Origin: Crocinitomix catalasitica ATCC 23190
Lineage (GTDB): Bacteria; Bacteroidota; Bacteroidia; Flavobacteriales_D; Crocinitomicaceae
Reading direction: 5' to 3'
Length of the DNA stretch: 64,000 nucleotides
Assembly (NCBI RefSeq): GCF_000621625.1
Contig: NZ_JHXV01000005.1
Span: forward strand, 186,001 to 250,000
The notes beneath the pieces are model-generated. The model was not told where the DNA came from and made no database searches. It worked only from the letters and a program-made list of their open reading frames with translations. Shown piece after piece: positions 45,819 through 55,542 of this stretch (positions within the stretch are counted from its first letter, which is position 1; the number at the start of each line of letters is the position of its first letter). The translations under genes were made by a program, and so were the position numbers.

Positions 45819-47168
45819 ATGATTTACAATTCACTTAAAGTATTGGTCAAGCTAACTACTTATGCGTATTTCAAACGGATAAAAATTGACGGCATTGAGA
45901 ATATCCCACAAAAAGGTCCTTATATATTTGTCGCTAACCACCCCAGTGCTTTTATGGACCCAGTTGTTATCGCTGGCGCAATTAAACCTGCACTATACTT
46001 TATAGCGGCTGGTGAATATGTTGGCAAAGGTCTTAAAGGCTGGATTTTTAAGAAAATGCTACATATGATTCCTGTTTATAGACCAGATACACGACCAGGA
46101 GAAACATTTAAGAACAATGAAATGTTTGAGCATTGTTATACACATTTAAACAAGCAAGGCGCCTTATTGATCTTCCCTGAAGGAGTTAGTGTCACCGATC
46201 GAATCTTAAAACCATTAAAAACTGGTGTGATCAGAATAGCTAGAGGTGCTGAATTAAAAAATCTCGGGAGTCAACCTATTCCAATTGTACCTATCGGCTT
46301 AAATTATAGTAACCCACATGAATTTAGAAGTGATTTATTAATGAAAATTGGGGAACCTTATTTTATAAATAAAGTTTTTAAACGAGAAGACATTACGGAA
46401 AAAGAAAAGGTGGTTCAAGCTACTAACGAGCTAGAAAAGTTAATGCAAGACACCTTAATTCATACCGTGAACGATGAAGTTGATGCGATGTGGAAAAAAT
46501 TGGATCTCACTTTTCTTCGCGATTTAAAGCAAGAACAAGACATCAAATTTTATGATCAGTTAAAAGAATTCGAACTCAAACAATTTTTTGTTTCTGCAAT
46601 TCAATATTTCAGAGATAATAATTTATCCAAATACAATGATGCATCTGCGAAACTTGAATCTTACCTATTAAATCTTGATAGAGCTGGTCTTAATGACAAA
46701 AACATTGCAGAATTCAACCGAGAAATGAATTACAAAAAAATACTTTCATTTGCATTGGGATTACCATTTTTTCTTTTGGGTGCCATTTTCAATTTTATCC
46801 CTTATAATACAGTGATATTCTTATCTAGAAAGATAAAAATGAATACAACATTCAAAGGATCCATTACCCTTGCTATAGGTTTATTCACATTTCTTGGATG
46901 GTATATTGCGCTGACAATAATAATTGGCTATCTCTACTTCAGTTGGTTTGCTATTATCTGTCCTGTCCTATTCTATGCTACAGGTATTTATAGCTTGATG
47001 TACTTAGCAGCAATTCGACATAGTGCAAGCCGAAATAACTTACGCAAGTTATTCAGTAAGAACTCTACTTCTGTTAAAAACTTAATATTCGAAAGGAAAG
47101 AATTAATTGAATTATTGAAAGCATCTAAAGAAGAATTTGAGCAAGCTAATACTAATCAACTTCTTTAA
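45819..47168 (+). CDS. PlsC-like 1-acylglycerol-3-phosphate acyltransferase family protein
   Basis: A 449-residue membrane-associated acyltransferase. The start at MIYNSLKVLVKL is chosen because the longer frame from 45711 overlaps the divergent CDF gene. The catalytic block is ANHPSAFMDP (HX5D, a form frequent in this subgroup), then an arginine-containing PVYRPD, and FPEGVSV. The C-terminal 120 residues contain three to four membrane helices. It likely acylates a glycerol-phosphate or lyso-lipid; the exact acceptor is not clear. Confidence 0.83.
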   Translation: MIYNSLKVLVKLTTYAYFKRIKIDGIENIPQKGPYIFVANHPSAFMDPVVIAGAIKPALYFIAAGEYVGKGLKGWIFKKMLHMIPVYRPDTRPGETFKNNEMFEHCYTHLNKQGALLIFPEGVSVTDRILKPLKTGVIRIARGAELKNLGSQPIPIVPIGLNYSNPHEFRSDLLMKIGEPYFINKVFKREDITEKEKVVQATNELEKLMQDTLIHTVNDEVDAMWKKLDLTFLRDLKQEQDIKFYDQLKEFELKQFFVSAIQYFRDNNLSKYNDASAKLESYLLNLDRAGLNDKNIAEFNREMNYKKILSFALGLPFFLLGAIFNFIPYNTVIFLSRKIKMNTTFKGSITLAIGLFTFLGWYIALTIIIGYLYFSWFAIICPVLFYATGIYSLMYLAAIRHSASRNNLRKLFSKNSTSVKNLIFERKELIELLKASKEEFEQANTNQLL

Positions 47169-47844
47169 GAATCCGTTTTAGAAACTCGCCTATTTCCATA
47201 TTGTACGAACGAATTTCACCAACATTAAAAGCTCCTTTGTACAGGTGAAAACTTAAATATTGCCATTCTGGACGAGGTTTTTGAATAAAGGTTAACGAAT
47301 TCGTCTTCATTCCTTTTTTCAAATCTATATTAACAGTATCATTAACACTCACCGCCATCTTCTTATAAGTCAACTCTTGAATCAACAACTTCTCTTCATT
47401 CACAGCAACATGATACCCATCAATATCTTTGTGATGACCAAGAAAACCAAATAAGTATATTTCATCTTTATTAAATAAGTCGAAATTCTCTTGTCTATCC
47501 TCTCTATTCAACCAAAAAACAGCAACTTCAATAAAATTATTCCCGTCTTTGCTATAAACGTCAGAATTAAGGACTCTAAAGGCGTTTCCTCCTAAACTAT
47601 TACTTCTTTCTTTAATTTCTTTGAAAGCTATAGGAATAGTATGCTGTTCTATTCTAGAAAATTTAACCTCAATATTAGCTACCCATTCATATTTAGTTGA
47701 ATCTAAATTGTCGGCTAAGTAATCAAACGACTCTACTTCGTCCAATACTTTAGTAAAACCCTTGTTAATTCCTTTTACTTTAAGCTTTTGAGCCGAAAGA
47801 GTCAAAGTCAGTAAAGACAAGCAAAACGCAAAAATGATTTTCAT
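47152..47844 (-). CDS. Secreted hypothetical protein
   Basis: A 230-residue protein with a signal peptide (MKIIFAFCLSLLTLTLSAQ) and otherwise no recognised domain. The mature part is mixed alpha/beta, with a conserved-looking ERSNSLGGNAFRVLNSDVY segment. It overlaps the acyltransferase end by 17 bases, in convergent orientation. Periplasmic or outer-membrane location is likely. Confidence 0.75.
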   Translation of the reverse strand: MKIIFAFCLSLLTLTLSAQKLKVKGINKGFTKVLDEVESFDYLADNLDSTKYEWVANIEVKFSRIEQHTIPIAFKEIKERSNSLGGNAFRVLNSDVYSKDGNNFIEVAVFWLNREDRQENFDLFNKDEIYLFGFLGHHKDIDGYHVAVNEEKLLIQELTYKKMAVSVNDTVNIDLKKGMKTNSLTFIQKPRPEWQYLSFHLYKGAFNVGEIRSYNMEIGEFLKRILKEVD

Positions 47845-48103
47845 TTATTCTAATTTTATTTAACATTCCTTGGGTTTTAACCTATTCATACTCTATGTTT
47901 TAAGAAAAGGTTACTTCTCCGTTAAAATAAATCAAGCAAAATCTAAGCCAAAGACGTTAATCATGCATATATATACTTGGGCTTATTGCCTTTAGATATC
48001 CAAACAGGAGTGGTGTTTTAATAGAAAAAATCTATTTTAGCTATTCTTGAAGTTTCTTGGATAGCCTCAATTTATATCTTAAAAAAATTATATCTTTAAA
48101 TCT

Positions 48104-48352
48104 ATGGACTTAAATATTGGTGAAGAGTATTTTATTTACGAAAATAAGCAATTAAATTGTTTGATCGCGATATTAAAAACTGATCAGAAAATTATTAAAA
48201 CTTATTGGAAAAAATACAAAGGCAAATCTGTCCTGGGAATCGAAACAATCAAAGGATATTTATTAATTCAAGATGAAGAGCAAGATTCTTTAAAAATAAA
48301 CTTTAGCGAATCAAACAAATATCAAATCAAAAATTTAATTAAGTTCGATTAA
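48104..48352 (+). CDS. Small hypothetical protein
   Basis: An 82-residue cytoplasmic protein. The pattern of short beta strands (GEEYFIYENKQLNCLIAILKTDQKIIKTYWKKYKGK type, several Lys) has no family match in my memory. The ATG is preceded by TATATCTTTA, resembling the -7 promoter element, about 15 bases before it. Codon use fits the neighbours. Confidence 0.55.
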   Translation: MDLNIGEEYFIYENKQLNCLIAILKTDQKIIKTYWKKYKGKSVLGIETIKGYLLIQDEEQDSLKINFSESNKYQIKNLIKFD

Positions 48353-48363
48353 TAGTAATAAAA

Positions 48364-49152
48364 TCAATCCGTTCGTTTCTGAATTAAAACACCATCTTCA
48401 TAATAACCAAAAATGGATTCAAGTTTTTTATGGTAATCTGATATGGTATCAATAGAATCAATTTTCATTCGGTTAGCTATTTTGTGAATGAACTTATCTG
48501 ATGTTAACGTATATCTTCCATTCAGAATAGGAATTGTAATCAACTTACGTTGTGTAAATTTTGAATCTGGACTGGTTTGATGATAATGACACATTTCAGT
48601 AAAATCAACCAATTCAAACGGATTTTCTTCAAACGAATATTGCGTTAGTTTTTTACCATATTCGGCTTTACTAACATGATAAGAACCATCTTCTTTTAAT
48701 GCGATACAAAATCGTCCACGTTCATCTTGTTGCACACCTTCAAAATCCATCCGTAAAGGTTCGAATGAAAATTCACCAAACCCTACATCAACTAAGTATT
48801 TTATTTCATCAATCGTCACACAAATGGTAGCATGGTCAAAAGCAGGCCCAAACCCTTTGTCTTTAGAATAGACACGAGCAGATATTAAATGAGCATTAAA
48901 ACCGATCTTTTTTAATAAGACACAAAATAATCCATTTAACTCATAACAAAAGCCCCCTTTTTTATTTTTAACTATTTTATCAAAAAGCGAATCGATATTT
49001 AAATTGATTGGGACTTTATTATGAATGTCTATATTCTCAAATGGAACAGTTAATAAATGAGACTTTTGTAATCGACGCAACGCATCGTAGGTTGGTACAA
49101 TATCGCCAACATATTGAATGCGTTTTAAATATTTTGTAACGTCCATTATCAT
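48364..49152 (-). CDS. Arylamine N-acetyltransferase
   Basis: A 262-residue enzyme that moves acetyl from acetyl-CoA onto arylamines or hydrazines. The catalytic triad is visible: C69 in GGFCYELN, H107 in FDHATI and D122 in VDVGFG. The C-terminal part follows the NAT layout. The first two ATG codons (49152, 49146) are both possible starts. In some bacteria NAT-like enzymes act in polyketide amide formation, and a biosynthetic cluster starts 1.4 kb away, but no operon link is seen. Confidence 0.92.
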   Translation of the reverse strand: MIMDVTKYLKRIQYVGDIVPTYDALRRLQKSHLLTVPFENIDIHNKVPINLNIDSLFDKIVKNKKGGFCYELNGLFCVLLKKIGFNAHLISARVYSKDKGFGPAFDHATICVTIDEIKYLVDVGFGEFSFEPLRMDFEGVQQDERGRFCIALKEDGSYHVSKAEYGKKLTQYSFEENPFELVDFTEMCHYHQTSPDSKFTQRKLITIPILNGRYTLTSDKFIHKIANRMKIDSIDTISDYHKKLESIFGYYEDGVLIQKRTD

Positions 49153-49563
49153 CTTAGTTAGGTTATCTTGAATATCTATACGTTTTTAAAAGCGCCATGG
49201 TTTGCTAACTGTAATATGTAGACATCGTTTTTTCGATTAACAAGATATTTTCACTGGTGAACACACTCTTCAATACGTTCAACAGCAAATATTTTATATT
49301 TACACCCCTGTCGAAAACTTAATTTTAACAGGTTGAAAGAATGAAATTTACACATTTTATTCATCTTTAAAACCATATGTTATGTAATAAACATTTTTTT
49401 TGTATTTTTTTCAAAACTACAAAAAAAACACAGCGATAATTATGTTCTAGTTAGTGACTAAAACTGGTTTTCCTAACTTCTTTCATCCTTTACATCAATA
49501 TATAAGTCCTCTGCGTTATTACTCACAAAGTTTATTTATAATAATAATTTATTAAATTTAACC
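49153..49563. other. Intergenic region, no gene seen
   Basis: A 411-base AT-rich gap between the NAT gene (leftward) and the SprB-like gene (rightward). It holds homopolymer T and A runs (about 49385-49435) but no coding-like ORF and no strong hairpin; promoters of both neighbours presumably lie here. Confidence 0.5.
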
Positions 49564-50454
49564 ATGAAAAAAATAGTTATTTCAATTTTACTTGTTCTTA
49601 CCGGATTCATTTCATTTTCACAAGATGAACTAAGGTTTACAGATGTTAGTTCGGAGGCTGCTTATTGCCGTTTGTACAGTTATCAAAACGGTAACGGTCA
49701 AGTTACGGCAACCGCTACCGGCGGCACACCAAACTATTCATATTTATGGGTAAATTTAACCTCAGGTGAATTAATTGACCGCGCAACATGGGGAGGTTTA
49801 AATCCAGGTGATTATTTAATTACAATTACAGATAATGATGGTACATCAATATCACAAACAGTCACCGTCGATTCGTTAAATCCAATAGCGAGTTTTGATG
49901 TCGTTTCAGATGATGTCGAACCAATAGATTGGGGATATATTGGAGCAGCTCCTGCTGAAGTAACTTTTGTAAATACTTCTCAATATTTCGCAAACCCGCT
50001 CAACCCATTTTCTGATACAACTTTCTTTTTTAGACCGCAAGGGTATGAAGAATGGGCACTCTATGAGGACTATTATGAATTTGCCTCATATACCTACAAT
50101 TATGGCGGTATTTTCACGCCCTGTCTCGTATCTATAAATAAAAACGGTTGCCGTGATACCATGTGTACAACAATTGGTTTATTCGGTCCATTATCAATTG
50201 AAGGAAGTAATTCATCAAATATTATTTCAATTACAAGTCAATCTAGTACCAACCAGATATCAATTCAACAAACGGAAATTAAAAATGGTTCTTTGGTTAA
50301 AATATATAGTTTAAATGGTCAATTGATCACACAAGAAGAAATATATACAAATACTTCTCAAATTCCATTCAACGAAACAAGAGGTATTTATATTTTTGAA
50401 TTCTATGAGAAGAATTCAATGCAGTTAATTGGTTCAGGAAAATTTAACTACTAA
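49564..50454 (+). CDS. Secreted SprB-repeat protein, left paralog flanking the biosynthetic cluster
   Basis: A 296-residue protein with a signal peptide (MKKIVISILLVLTGFISFSQ), a SprB/PKD-like beta repeat (YQNGNGQVTATATGGTPNYSYLW...GLNPGDYLITITDNDG), a middle domain (GYIGAAPAEVTFVNTSQYF) with cysteine pairs, and a C-terminal tail (ISIQQTEIKNGSLVKIYSLNGQ ... GSGKFNY) that resembles a divergent T9SS type A sorting domain without the YPNP start. It has the same length as, and is clearly homologous to, the product of 62816-63706. Likely exported to the surface. Confidence 0.82.
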   Translation: MKKIVISILLVLTGFISFSQDELRFTDVSSEAAYCRLYSYQNGNGQVTATATGGTPNYSYLWVNLTSGELIDRATWGGLNPGDYLITITDNDGTSISQTVTVDSLNPIASFDVVSDDVEPIDWGYIGAAPAEVTFVNTSQYFANPLNPFSDTTFFFRPQGYEEWALYEDYYEFASYTYNYGGIFTPCLVSINKNGCRDTMCTTIGLFGPLSIEGSNSSNIISITSQSSTNQISIQQTEIKNGSLVKIYSLNGQLITQEEIYTNTSQIPFNETRGIYIFEFYEKNSMQLIGSGKFNY

Positions 50455-50584
50455 ATAGAAAGTATATTAAAGCTTTGATTATTCATTTGAATATCCTAGC
50501 AAAACTTTTCACTCTAAATACTTATCGCTAAAACCGCATGTTTTAAAATTTTAATTGTCAAACAATTAGAAAGGATCATTTGAA

Positions 50585-52051
50585 TTATTCAATTATATCT
50601 TCAATGGTAACATCACGCCCTTTTCCGACTTCAATTTCTAACAATATTTTGAACGAAATTTGTCTAGCAAAAGCACCTGAACCACCGTTTCCTAACAATC
50701 CATTTTCAATTGAAGGTGTTCTAAAATCAGCCACATTATAGTATTCTTTTGATGGTGTAAAGCCACACTCTACTCCTATCGTATAAGTTTTGTGACTTTT
50801 AGTCTGATGAACCATTCCTAACGATGCGTGATAAAGATTCCATTTACTTGACTCTATTCGAATCGTATTGAAAGTATAATATGGCTTATCATTGTATAGG
50901 AAGTCCGTTCTAAAACCAAAATAAATATCCCAAACACTTGATAGTTCTGACTCAAATCCGATTCCAAAATTTGATACAGCCCTTGTTTGTTCACTATAAG
51001 CTAAGAAATTTTGCTCACCAAAAAAACGATAAGTGATTGCTGGGTCTATTTCAGCTGGATAAGTATTAGGACTTTTATCCGGATCAAAAACGAAATAGGA
51101 TTTACCGGAAAAAAACATTTCGTTTGTAAAATGTATCCAAGAGTTCTCTAGAATTTTATAACTAGCTCCAATAGCTAAAGATCCATGCTCTTTATGTATT
51201 GTTTTAACATTTTCTGCTCTATCAATAATAGTTATATCTGTTCCTAGTAATTGATCTAGTCCCCTAATTGAATAATTACGTGATACATCTGCTTCTCCAA
51301 GTATATTAAATGTAGGAGTTGTAAGCGTTACACCCAACTTTATGTTTTCCCTTCGATATGCCGCTGAAGGTTTAAATACACCCTTAACATTCCAATAATT
51401 GAAACTAATATTTGATCGAACGGAACTTGCTGTTCCAAGTGATCTATCTGAAGGAAGTACAGACATTTCATAATTATTGGCATATTTCACTTCCCTATAT
51501 ATGCCATAGTGCGCTATACCAAATGATAATTCATCATTAACCTTATACGAGACACCAAAACCACCCCAATATTCTATTATAGAATGGAATAAATTATATG
51601 ACCCAATAAATCGCTCTTCCCCTTCAGTCTCAGCTATTATTTCATAATCCGCTTCATGCAGATAATCGTATTTAGCCGTATAATTCCTGCGAGAAATTAA
51701 AGCATAACCCAATCGTAATTTATCGCTTTTCCCAAAAGGAATGATTCCTGCAATTAAATTTGGAGCAGTTGAAAGTTGCGTTCCTTTTAAATTGATACCT
51801 GCACCCAGTGCATTCGTCGTTTTTAAATGTCTAATTCTATATGCGTTTACACTAATTGATAAGGAAGGATCTTCTACAAATGCCATAGCAGCCGAATTGT
51901 AATACGCAGTCGCATTATCACCTAAACCAGCAGTTGCTGCGCCACCTAACAAGGAAGCACGAGCGCCAAAATGTTCAGACCATTGATGATAATCTTGTGC
52001 AAAAGTATGAGTGAAAATTCCTAATAAAAAAACAGTAAAAAGTAAGCGCAT
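50585..52051 (-). CDS. FadL/OmpP1-like outer-membrane protein
   Basis: A 488-residue beta-barrel. After the signal peptide (MRLLFTVFLLGIFTHTFAQ), the segment GARASLLGGAATAGLGDNATAYYNSAAMAF matches the N-terminus of FadL/TodX/OmpP1 proteins, which pass long-chain fatty acids or other hydrophobic molecules across the outer membrane; the rest alternates as barrel strands. It lies downstream of the desaturase (203-base gap), probably with its own promoter. Import of fatty acids or export of the cluster product are both possible. Confidence 0.78.
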   Translation of the reverse strand: MRLLFTVFLLGIFTHTFAQDYHQWSEHFGARASLLGGAATAGLGDNATAYYNSAAMAFVEDPSLSISVNAYRIRHLKTTNALGAGINLKGTQLSTAPNLIAGIIPFGKSDKLRLGYALISRRNYTAKYDYLHEADYEIIAETEGEERFIGSYNLFHSIIEYWGGFGVSYKVNDELSFGIAHYGIYREVKYANNYEMSVLPSDRSLGTASSVRSNISFNYWNVKGVFKPSAAYRRENIKLGVTLTTPTFNILGEADVSRNYSIRGLDQLLGTDITIIDRAENVKTIHKEHGSLAIGASYKILENSWIHFTNEMFFSGKSYFVFDPDKSPNTYPAEIDPAITYRFFGEQNFLAYSEQTRAVSNFGIGFESELSSVWDIYFGFRTDFLYNDKPYYTFNTIRIESSKWNLYHASLGMVHQTKSHKTYTIGVECGFTPSKEYYNVADFRTPSIENGLLGNGGSGAFARQISFKILLEIEVGKGRDVTIEDIIE

Positions 52052-52254
52052 ATATAGGTTTATTCAATTCGATAAATATATCTAAAATAATTAAATCCGT
52101 TATTACTTTTAACAATCTTAGGGTAGTAAAACCTGATAGAATGCTCACCTCTAATAGAAATAGATATGATCATGTGATTTATTAATTCCACACTAATAAA
52201 TCACAATTTAACAACTAAGTTTATTAAAACCTATTTCCATTTACTTTATGAAAA

Positions 52255-53262
52255 TCAAACCGGTACACTTGCCTTCTTCAGCTTTCGATATTCACGAAAT
52301 GAAATAAGTTTTTTACGATCTTCATCCCATAAGACACAGCGCAAATGATGAAACAATTGATTCAAATAAATTGGCTCTATGTCAAGATGTTTATTCGCTT
52401 CATTTGTTGCAGAATATAATTTATAAGAAGGAATACGTGTATTTAGGTGATGAATGTGATGGCAGCCAACATTACCAGAAACCCACGACCAGAACCTGCC
52501 TGTAACTAAATGAGACGAACCGTGAATAGATGCATTGTACAAATCCCATTCAGCTTCATTTTCCCAAAATGTACCTTCATACTGATGCTGTAAATAGAAA
52601 AATATTGCTGCAATAAAATTGAATAAGTACAATGGTATGAGATAAATAATAAGGAATGCGAACATCAAATTATTAATCCACAAAAAATAGAATACGATTC
52701 CATAAATCAAATTATGTACAATTGTGGCGATAAAAATTTGTTGCCCCAAATGAGGAAGAGGAATGCGTGGTGCCAAAACCCAAATTGCCGGTGTTATAAA
52801 TAAACGCATAAAAATAGACCGAACGAAATGATACAATATCCGTTTTGACCTACTCGTATTTTCATACTCCGTAATAGTTAAAGTCCAAAGTTCAGGATTA
52901 ATTTTTCTCTTTTCTAAATTACCAAGAATACCGTGATGCGTATTGTGTATATGATTCCAAAGGCGACTTGGTATCATAGTCATGAACCCAAATATAAGTC
53001 CTGCAGTCTTATTATACGATCGCTTAGTAAACAAGCTTAAATGCCCCGCATCATGCTGTAGAACGAAAAAACGACACAATAAAATAGCTGTAGGCAAACT
53101 TAAAACTAAAGCGAATAAAGGATTGTAGCTATACGCAACACATGCCAATGCAACAGAAAATAATAAAGCTAAAATTGTAAAAACAGAAAGGAAGAGTGAC
53201 TTTTGATTGTCAGACACTTCAAATGAACGTAGTACAGTTATTATTTTAGATTGTGCATCCAT
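52255..53262 (-). CDS. Membrane fatty-acid desaturase
   Basis: A 335-residue integral membrane di-iron enzyme with the three histidine boxes: H70-DAG-H74, H106-NT-HH (109-110), and HHIHH near residue 268 in GCHHIHHLN. Four or more membrane helices surround them. It would introduce a double bond or a hydroxyl into an acyl chain. It starts 14 bases after the KAS III gene and so belongs to the same operon, which suggests that it acts on an intermediate or product of the cluster. Confidence 0.9.
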   Translation of the reverse strand: MDAQSKIITVLRSFEVSDNQKSLFLSVFTILALLFSVALACVAYSYNPLFALVLSLPTAILLCRFFVLQHDAGHLSLFTKRSYNKTAGLIFGFMTMIPSRLWNHIHNTHHGILGNLEKRKINPELWTLTITEYENTSRSKRILYHFVRSIFMRLFITPAIWVLAPRIPLPHLGQQIFIATIVHNLIYGIVFYFLWINNLMFAFLIIYLIPLYLFNFIAAIFFYLQHQYEGTFWENEAEWDLYNASIHGSSHLVTGRFWSWVSGNVGCHHIHHLNTRIPSYKLYSATNEANKHLDIEPIYLNQLFHHLRCVLWDEDRKKLISFREYRKLKKASVPV

Positions 53263-53276
53263 AAGCCAAATAGGTT

Positions 53277-54272
53277 TTAATATTTAAAAAGTATGCCTCC
53301 AATTGAAAAACCAGCAGATGTTCCAATTAACAAACATAAATCACCACGTTTTACTTCACCAGAATCAATACAGTCTGAAAGTGTAAGTGGTATTGAGGCT
53401 GCGATACAATTACCATAAAGAGCTAAACTGGTTTTTACTTGCCCCTTCTTAAATGAATATAGTGAATCAAAAATTTTCATTCCAAACTTTGATGCCTGAT
53501 GCGGTACAATAACATCTACTTCTTCAATGTTGATGTCTAAGTCGCGAAAAAGGTCTTCAACAAAAAGAGGAATTTTCTCTTTTGCCAATCGTAATAATTT
53601 TTTTCCATCCATTTTAAACGAATGTAATTTCTCATCATAAGGATTGTCCTTAAAAAAATACTGATTCCCCCCACCCTGAATCCAGGTATGATAAGTCCCG
53701 ACTGAATATGTTTTTTGGATTCCTCTAATAAATAGTGATTTTGATTCCTCGTCATATTGAACAATTGCAGCTGCCGCACCATCGCCAAACAATGTAGTTG
53801 TTTCCCAGTTTTTAGTATTCAATCCTTTAGATGATATTTCAGCTGAGACGATTAATATTGTTTTCAAACTTTTACCGTCTAATAGTCTTGATGCGAAATC
53901 TAAACTAGCAACAAAACTCAAGCAAGTACTATCTATATCAATCGCTGGAAAATCATACAAGGCTCCATCCTTTAATTCGTGTTTAATTATAGATGCTTGA
54001 TTCGGTAAAGGATAATCAAAAGTTCCGCCTGCTGAAAGCAACATATCTATTTGATCTAAACCCATATTAGCTTTCGACAATACTTCTTCAGCTGCACGTG
54101 CTCCCATAAAACCATTCGACTCTGTCGTAACCATATGACGATTGGAAACACCTGAGTACTTTTCTGACCAACCGGAAGGAATGCCATAACGATCCTCTAT
54201 TTCTGAAGAAGACACCTTTTTAGGGAGATATGTTCCCATGGCAACTATTTTAATTGGTTTTCCAGTAATCAT
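53277..54272 (-). CDS. 3-oxoacyl-ACP synthase III (KAS III) family protein
   Basis: A 331-residue thiolase-fold enzyme that condenses an acyl-CoA or acyl-ACP starter with malonyl-ACP, or joins two acyl groups. The triad is intact: C117 in DSTCLSF, H in VPHQAS, and N in the YGNCIAASIP segment. The N-terminal SGVSNRHM and other positions differ from housekeeping FabH, so a specialised substrate is likely. It overlaps the adenylate-forming gene by 23 bases. A second Met (codon 12) is an alternative start. Confidence 0.9.
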   Translation of the reverse strand: MITGKPIKIVAMGTYLPKKVSSSEIEDRYGIPSGWSEKYSGVSNRHMVTTESNGFMGARAAEEVLSKANMGLDQIDMLLSAGGTFDYPLPNQASIIKHELKDGALYDFPAIDIDSTCLSFVASLDFASRLLDGKSLKTILIVSAEISSKGLNTKNWETTTLFGDGAAAAIVQYDEESKSLFIRGIQKTYSVGTYHTWIQGGGNQYFFKDNPYDEKLHSFKMDGKKLLRLAKEKIPLFVEDLFRDLDINIEEVDVIVPHQASKFGMKIFDSLYSFKKGQVKTSLALYGNCIAASIPLTLSDCIDSGEVKRGDLCLLIGTSAGFSIGGILFKY

Positions 54273-55542
54273 TTCTTATCCTTCTTAATTTGTTACCTTT
54301 TTCGTGGTGCCTTTCATTCACTGTTATAATATCAACTGCATTAATTCCATTATCAGTCAATAATTTTTGTATTGAAGACTTTGCCATATTACGAATCACC
54401 TCCGCACTATCAATAAATAATTCTAATCTATTTTCTTCTGTTTGTACTAATGTATAATCAATTATTGAATCGTGAGACTGAACTATCGCTCTTCTGAAAA
54501 AATCAGGAAATATTGTTTTTTCAATATTTTCGAGTGTTTTAAATCTCAATACATCATCAGCCCTTCCCTCAATTTGAGCTATACCTGTAAAAGGGCTGCC
54601 ACATGGGCAATTTTCCTTTTCATGAATGATATCATTCAATTCGTACCGAACTATTGGCTGTGTGCTTCTTTTTAAATCTGTTATGATCGGAAAAAAACGT
54701 TCCTTTTTCTCATCTAAATAACGTTTTTCTATAATTAAGAAGTCTTCATTAAAATGCAAGGTTCCTTCACTACAAGTTGTTGCTAAAAGTCCCTCAGTAC
54801 ACTGATAAACTTGATGGATTTTCTGGTTAAAAACACGACTTAAATATACAGCATCCTCTGGATAGAGTACTTCCGCCACTGATATAATTTTTTGAGGAAA
54901 AATATTGACGTTACCCATCTCTACTTCTCTTGCCAATTCGATTAAAAGACTAGGCTGTGCAACGAGTATCGTAGGCTGCAGCGTATTAATTCGATTAATA
55001 TGTTCAGTCATTGGTAGCATCAAATCAAAAAACTCGAATGATAATAATTTTGATTTTACGGAACTGTATAAATTACTATTCGCTCTTAGGAAAAAGGCTA
55101 CTTTTCGTTGCTTCAGTGAAAAACCAATGACACGGTCTAAAATACAACCGACCCATTGTGCTCGTTCTGATTCAGTCGCTAAAAAGACGCCTCTATTACC
55201 GCTTGTTCCTGTTGATAGACCAATAGTAATATCTTCAATCATCGGTGCAAAATTTCTCGACTCTTCTGCTTCTCTCGCAACTTCAAAAGCATTTTTCAAT
55301 TTTACACCTCGCGTATTAATCGCATCGAAGTTATCCATGAAAATAGCTTTATTGATAATAGGATATTCTGTTAATGGTAGATTTTGAGCTGTATACCCCT
55401 GATAATATTCAGATTTTTCTAAAACTGCCTGCATTTTATTCCAGCCTCTATCTTGTAATTTTTTTAACGATTTTTTATGCCGCCATCGTAAGAAACGTAG
55501 TGCTATAAAATCACCTAAGAGTTTGCTTTTAAAGGACATCAA
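54250..55542 (-). CDS. F390 synthetase-related adenylate-forming enzyme (TIGR02304-like)
   Basis: A 430-residue ANL-fold protein, shorter than typical acyl-CoA ligases and similar to the phenylacetate-CoA ligase/coenzyme F390 synthetase group. The P-loop is GLSTGTSGNRG (residues 108-118); the FRRAIV-type and CPCGSPF segments fit the family, and the C-terminal KLRRIRNDYW carries a candidate catalytic lysine. It would adenylate a carboxylic acid for transfer to an acceptor. Overlaps the neighbours by 14 and 23 bases in the operon. Confidence 0.82.
   Translation of the reverse strand: MMSFKSKLLGDFIALRFLRWRHKKSLKKLQDRGWNKMQAVLEKSEYYQGYTAQNLPLTEYPIINKAIFMDNFDAINTRGVKLKNAFEVAREAEESRNFAPMIEDITIGLSTGTSGNRGVFLATESERAQWVGCILDRVIGFSLKQRKVAFFLRANSNLYSSVKSKLLSFEFFDLMLPMTEHINRINTLQPTILVAQPSLLIELAREVEMGNVNIFPQKIISVAEVLYPEDAVYLSRVFNQKIHQVYQCTEGLLATTCSEGTLHFNEDFLIIEKRYLDEKKERFFPIITDLKRSTQPIVRYELNDIIHEKENCPCGSPFTGIAQIEGRADDVLRFKTLENIEKTIFPDFFRRAIVQSHDSIIDYTLVQTEENRLELFIDSAEVIRNMAKSSIQKLLTDNGINAVDIITVNERHHEKGNKLRRIRNDYWKTN

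Noticed and set aside
50261-50454. Canonical T9SS type A sorting domain in the SprB-like proteins
   Set aside because: The YPNP start motif is missing in both paralogs; the tail is only called a divergent, type A-like domain.
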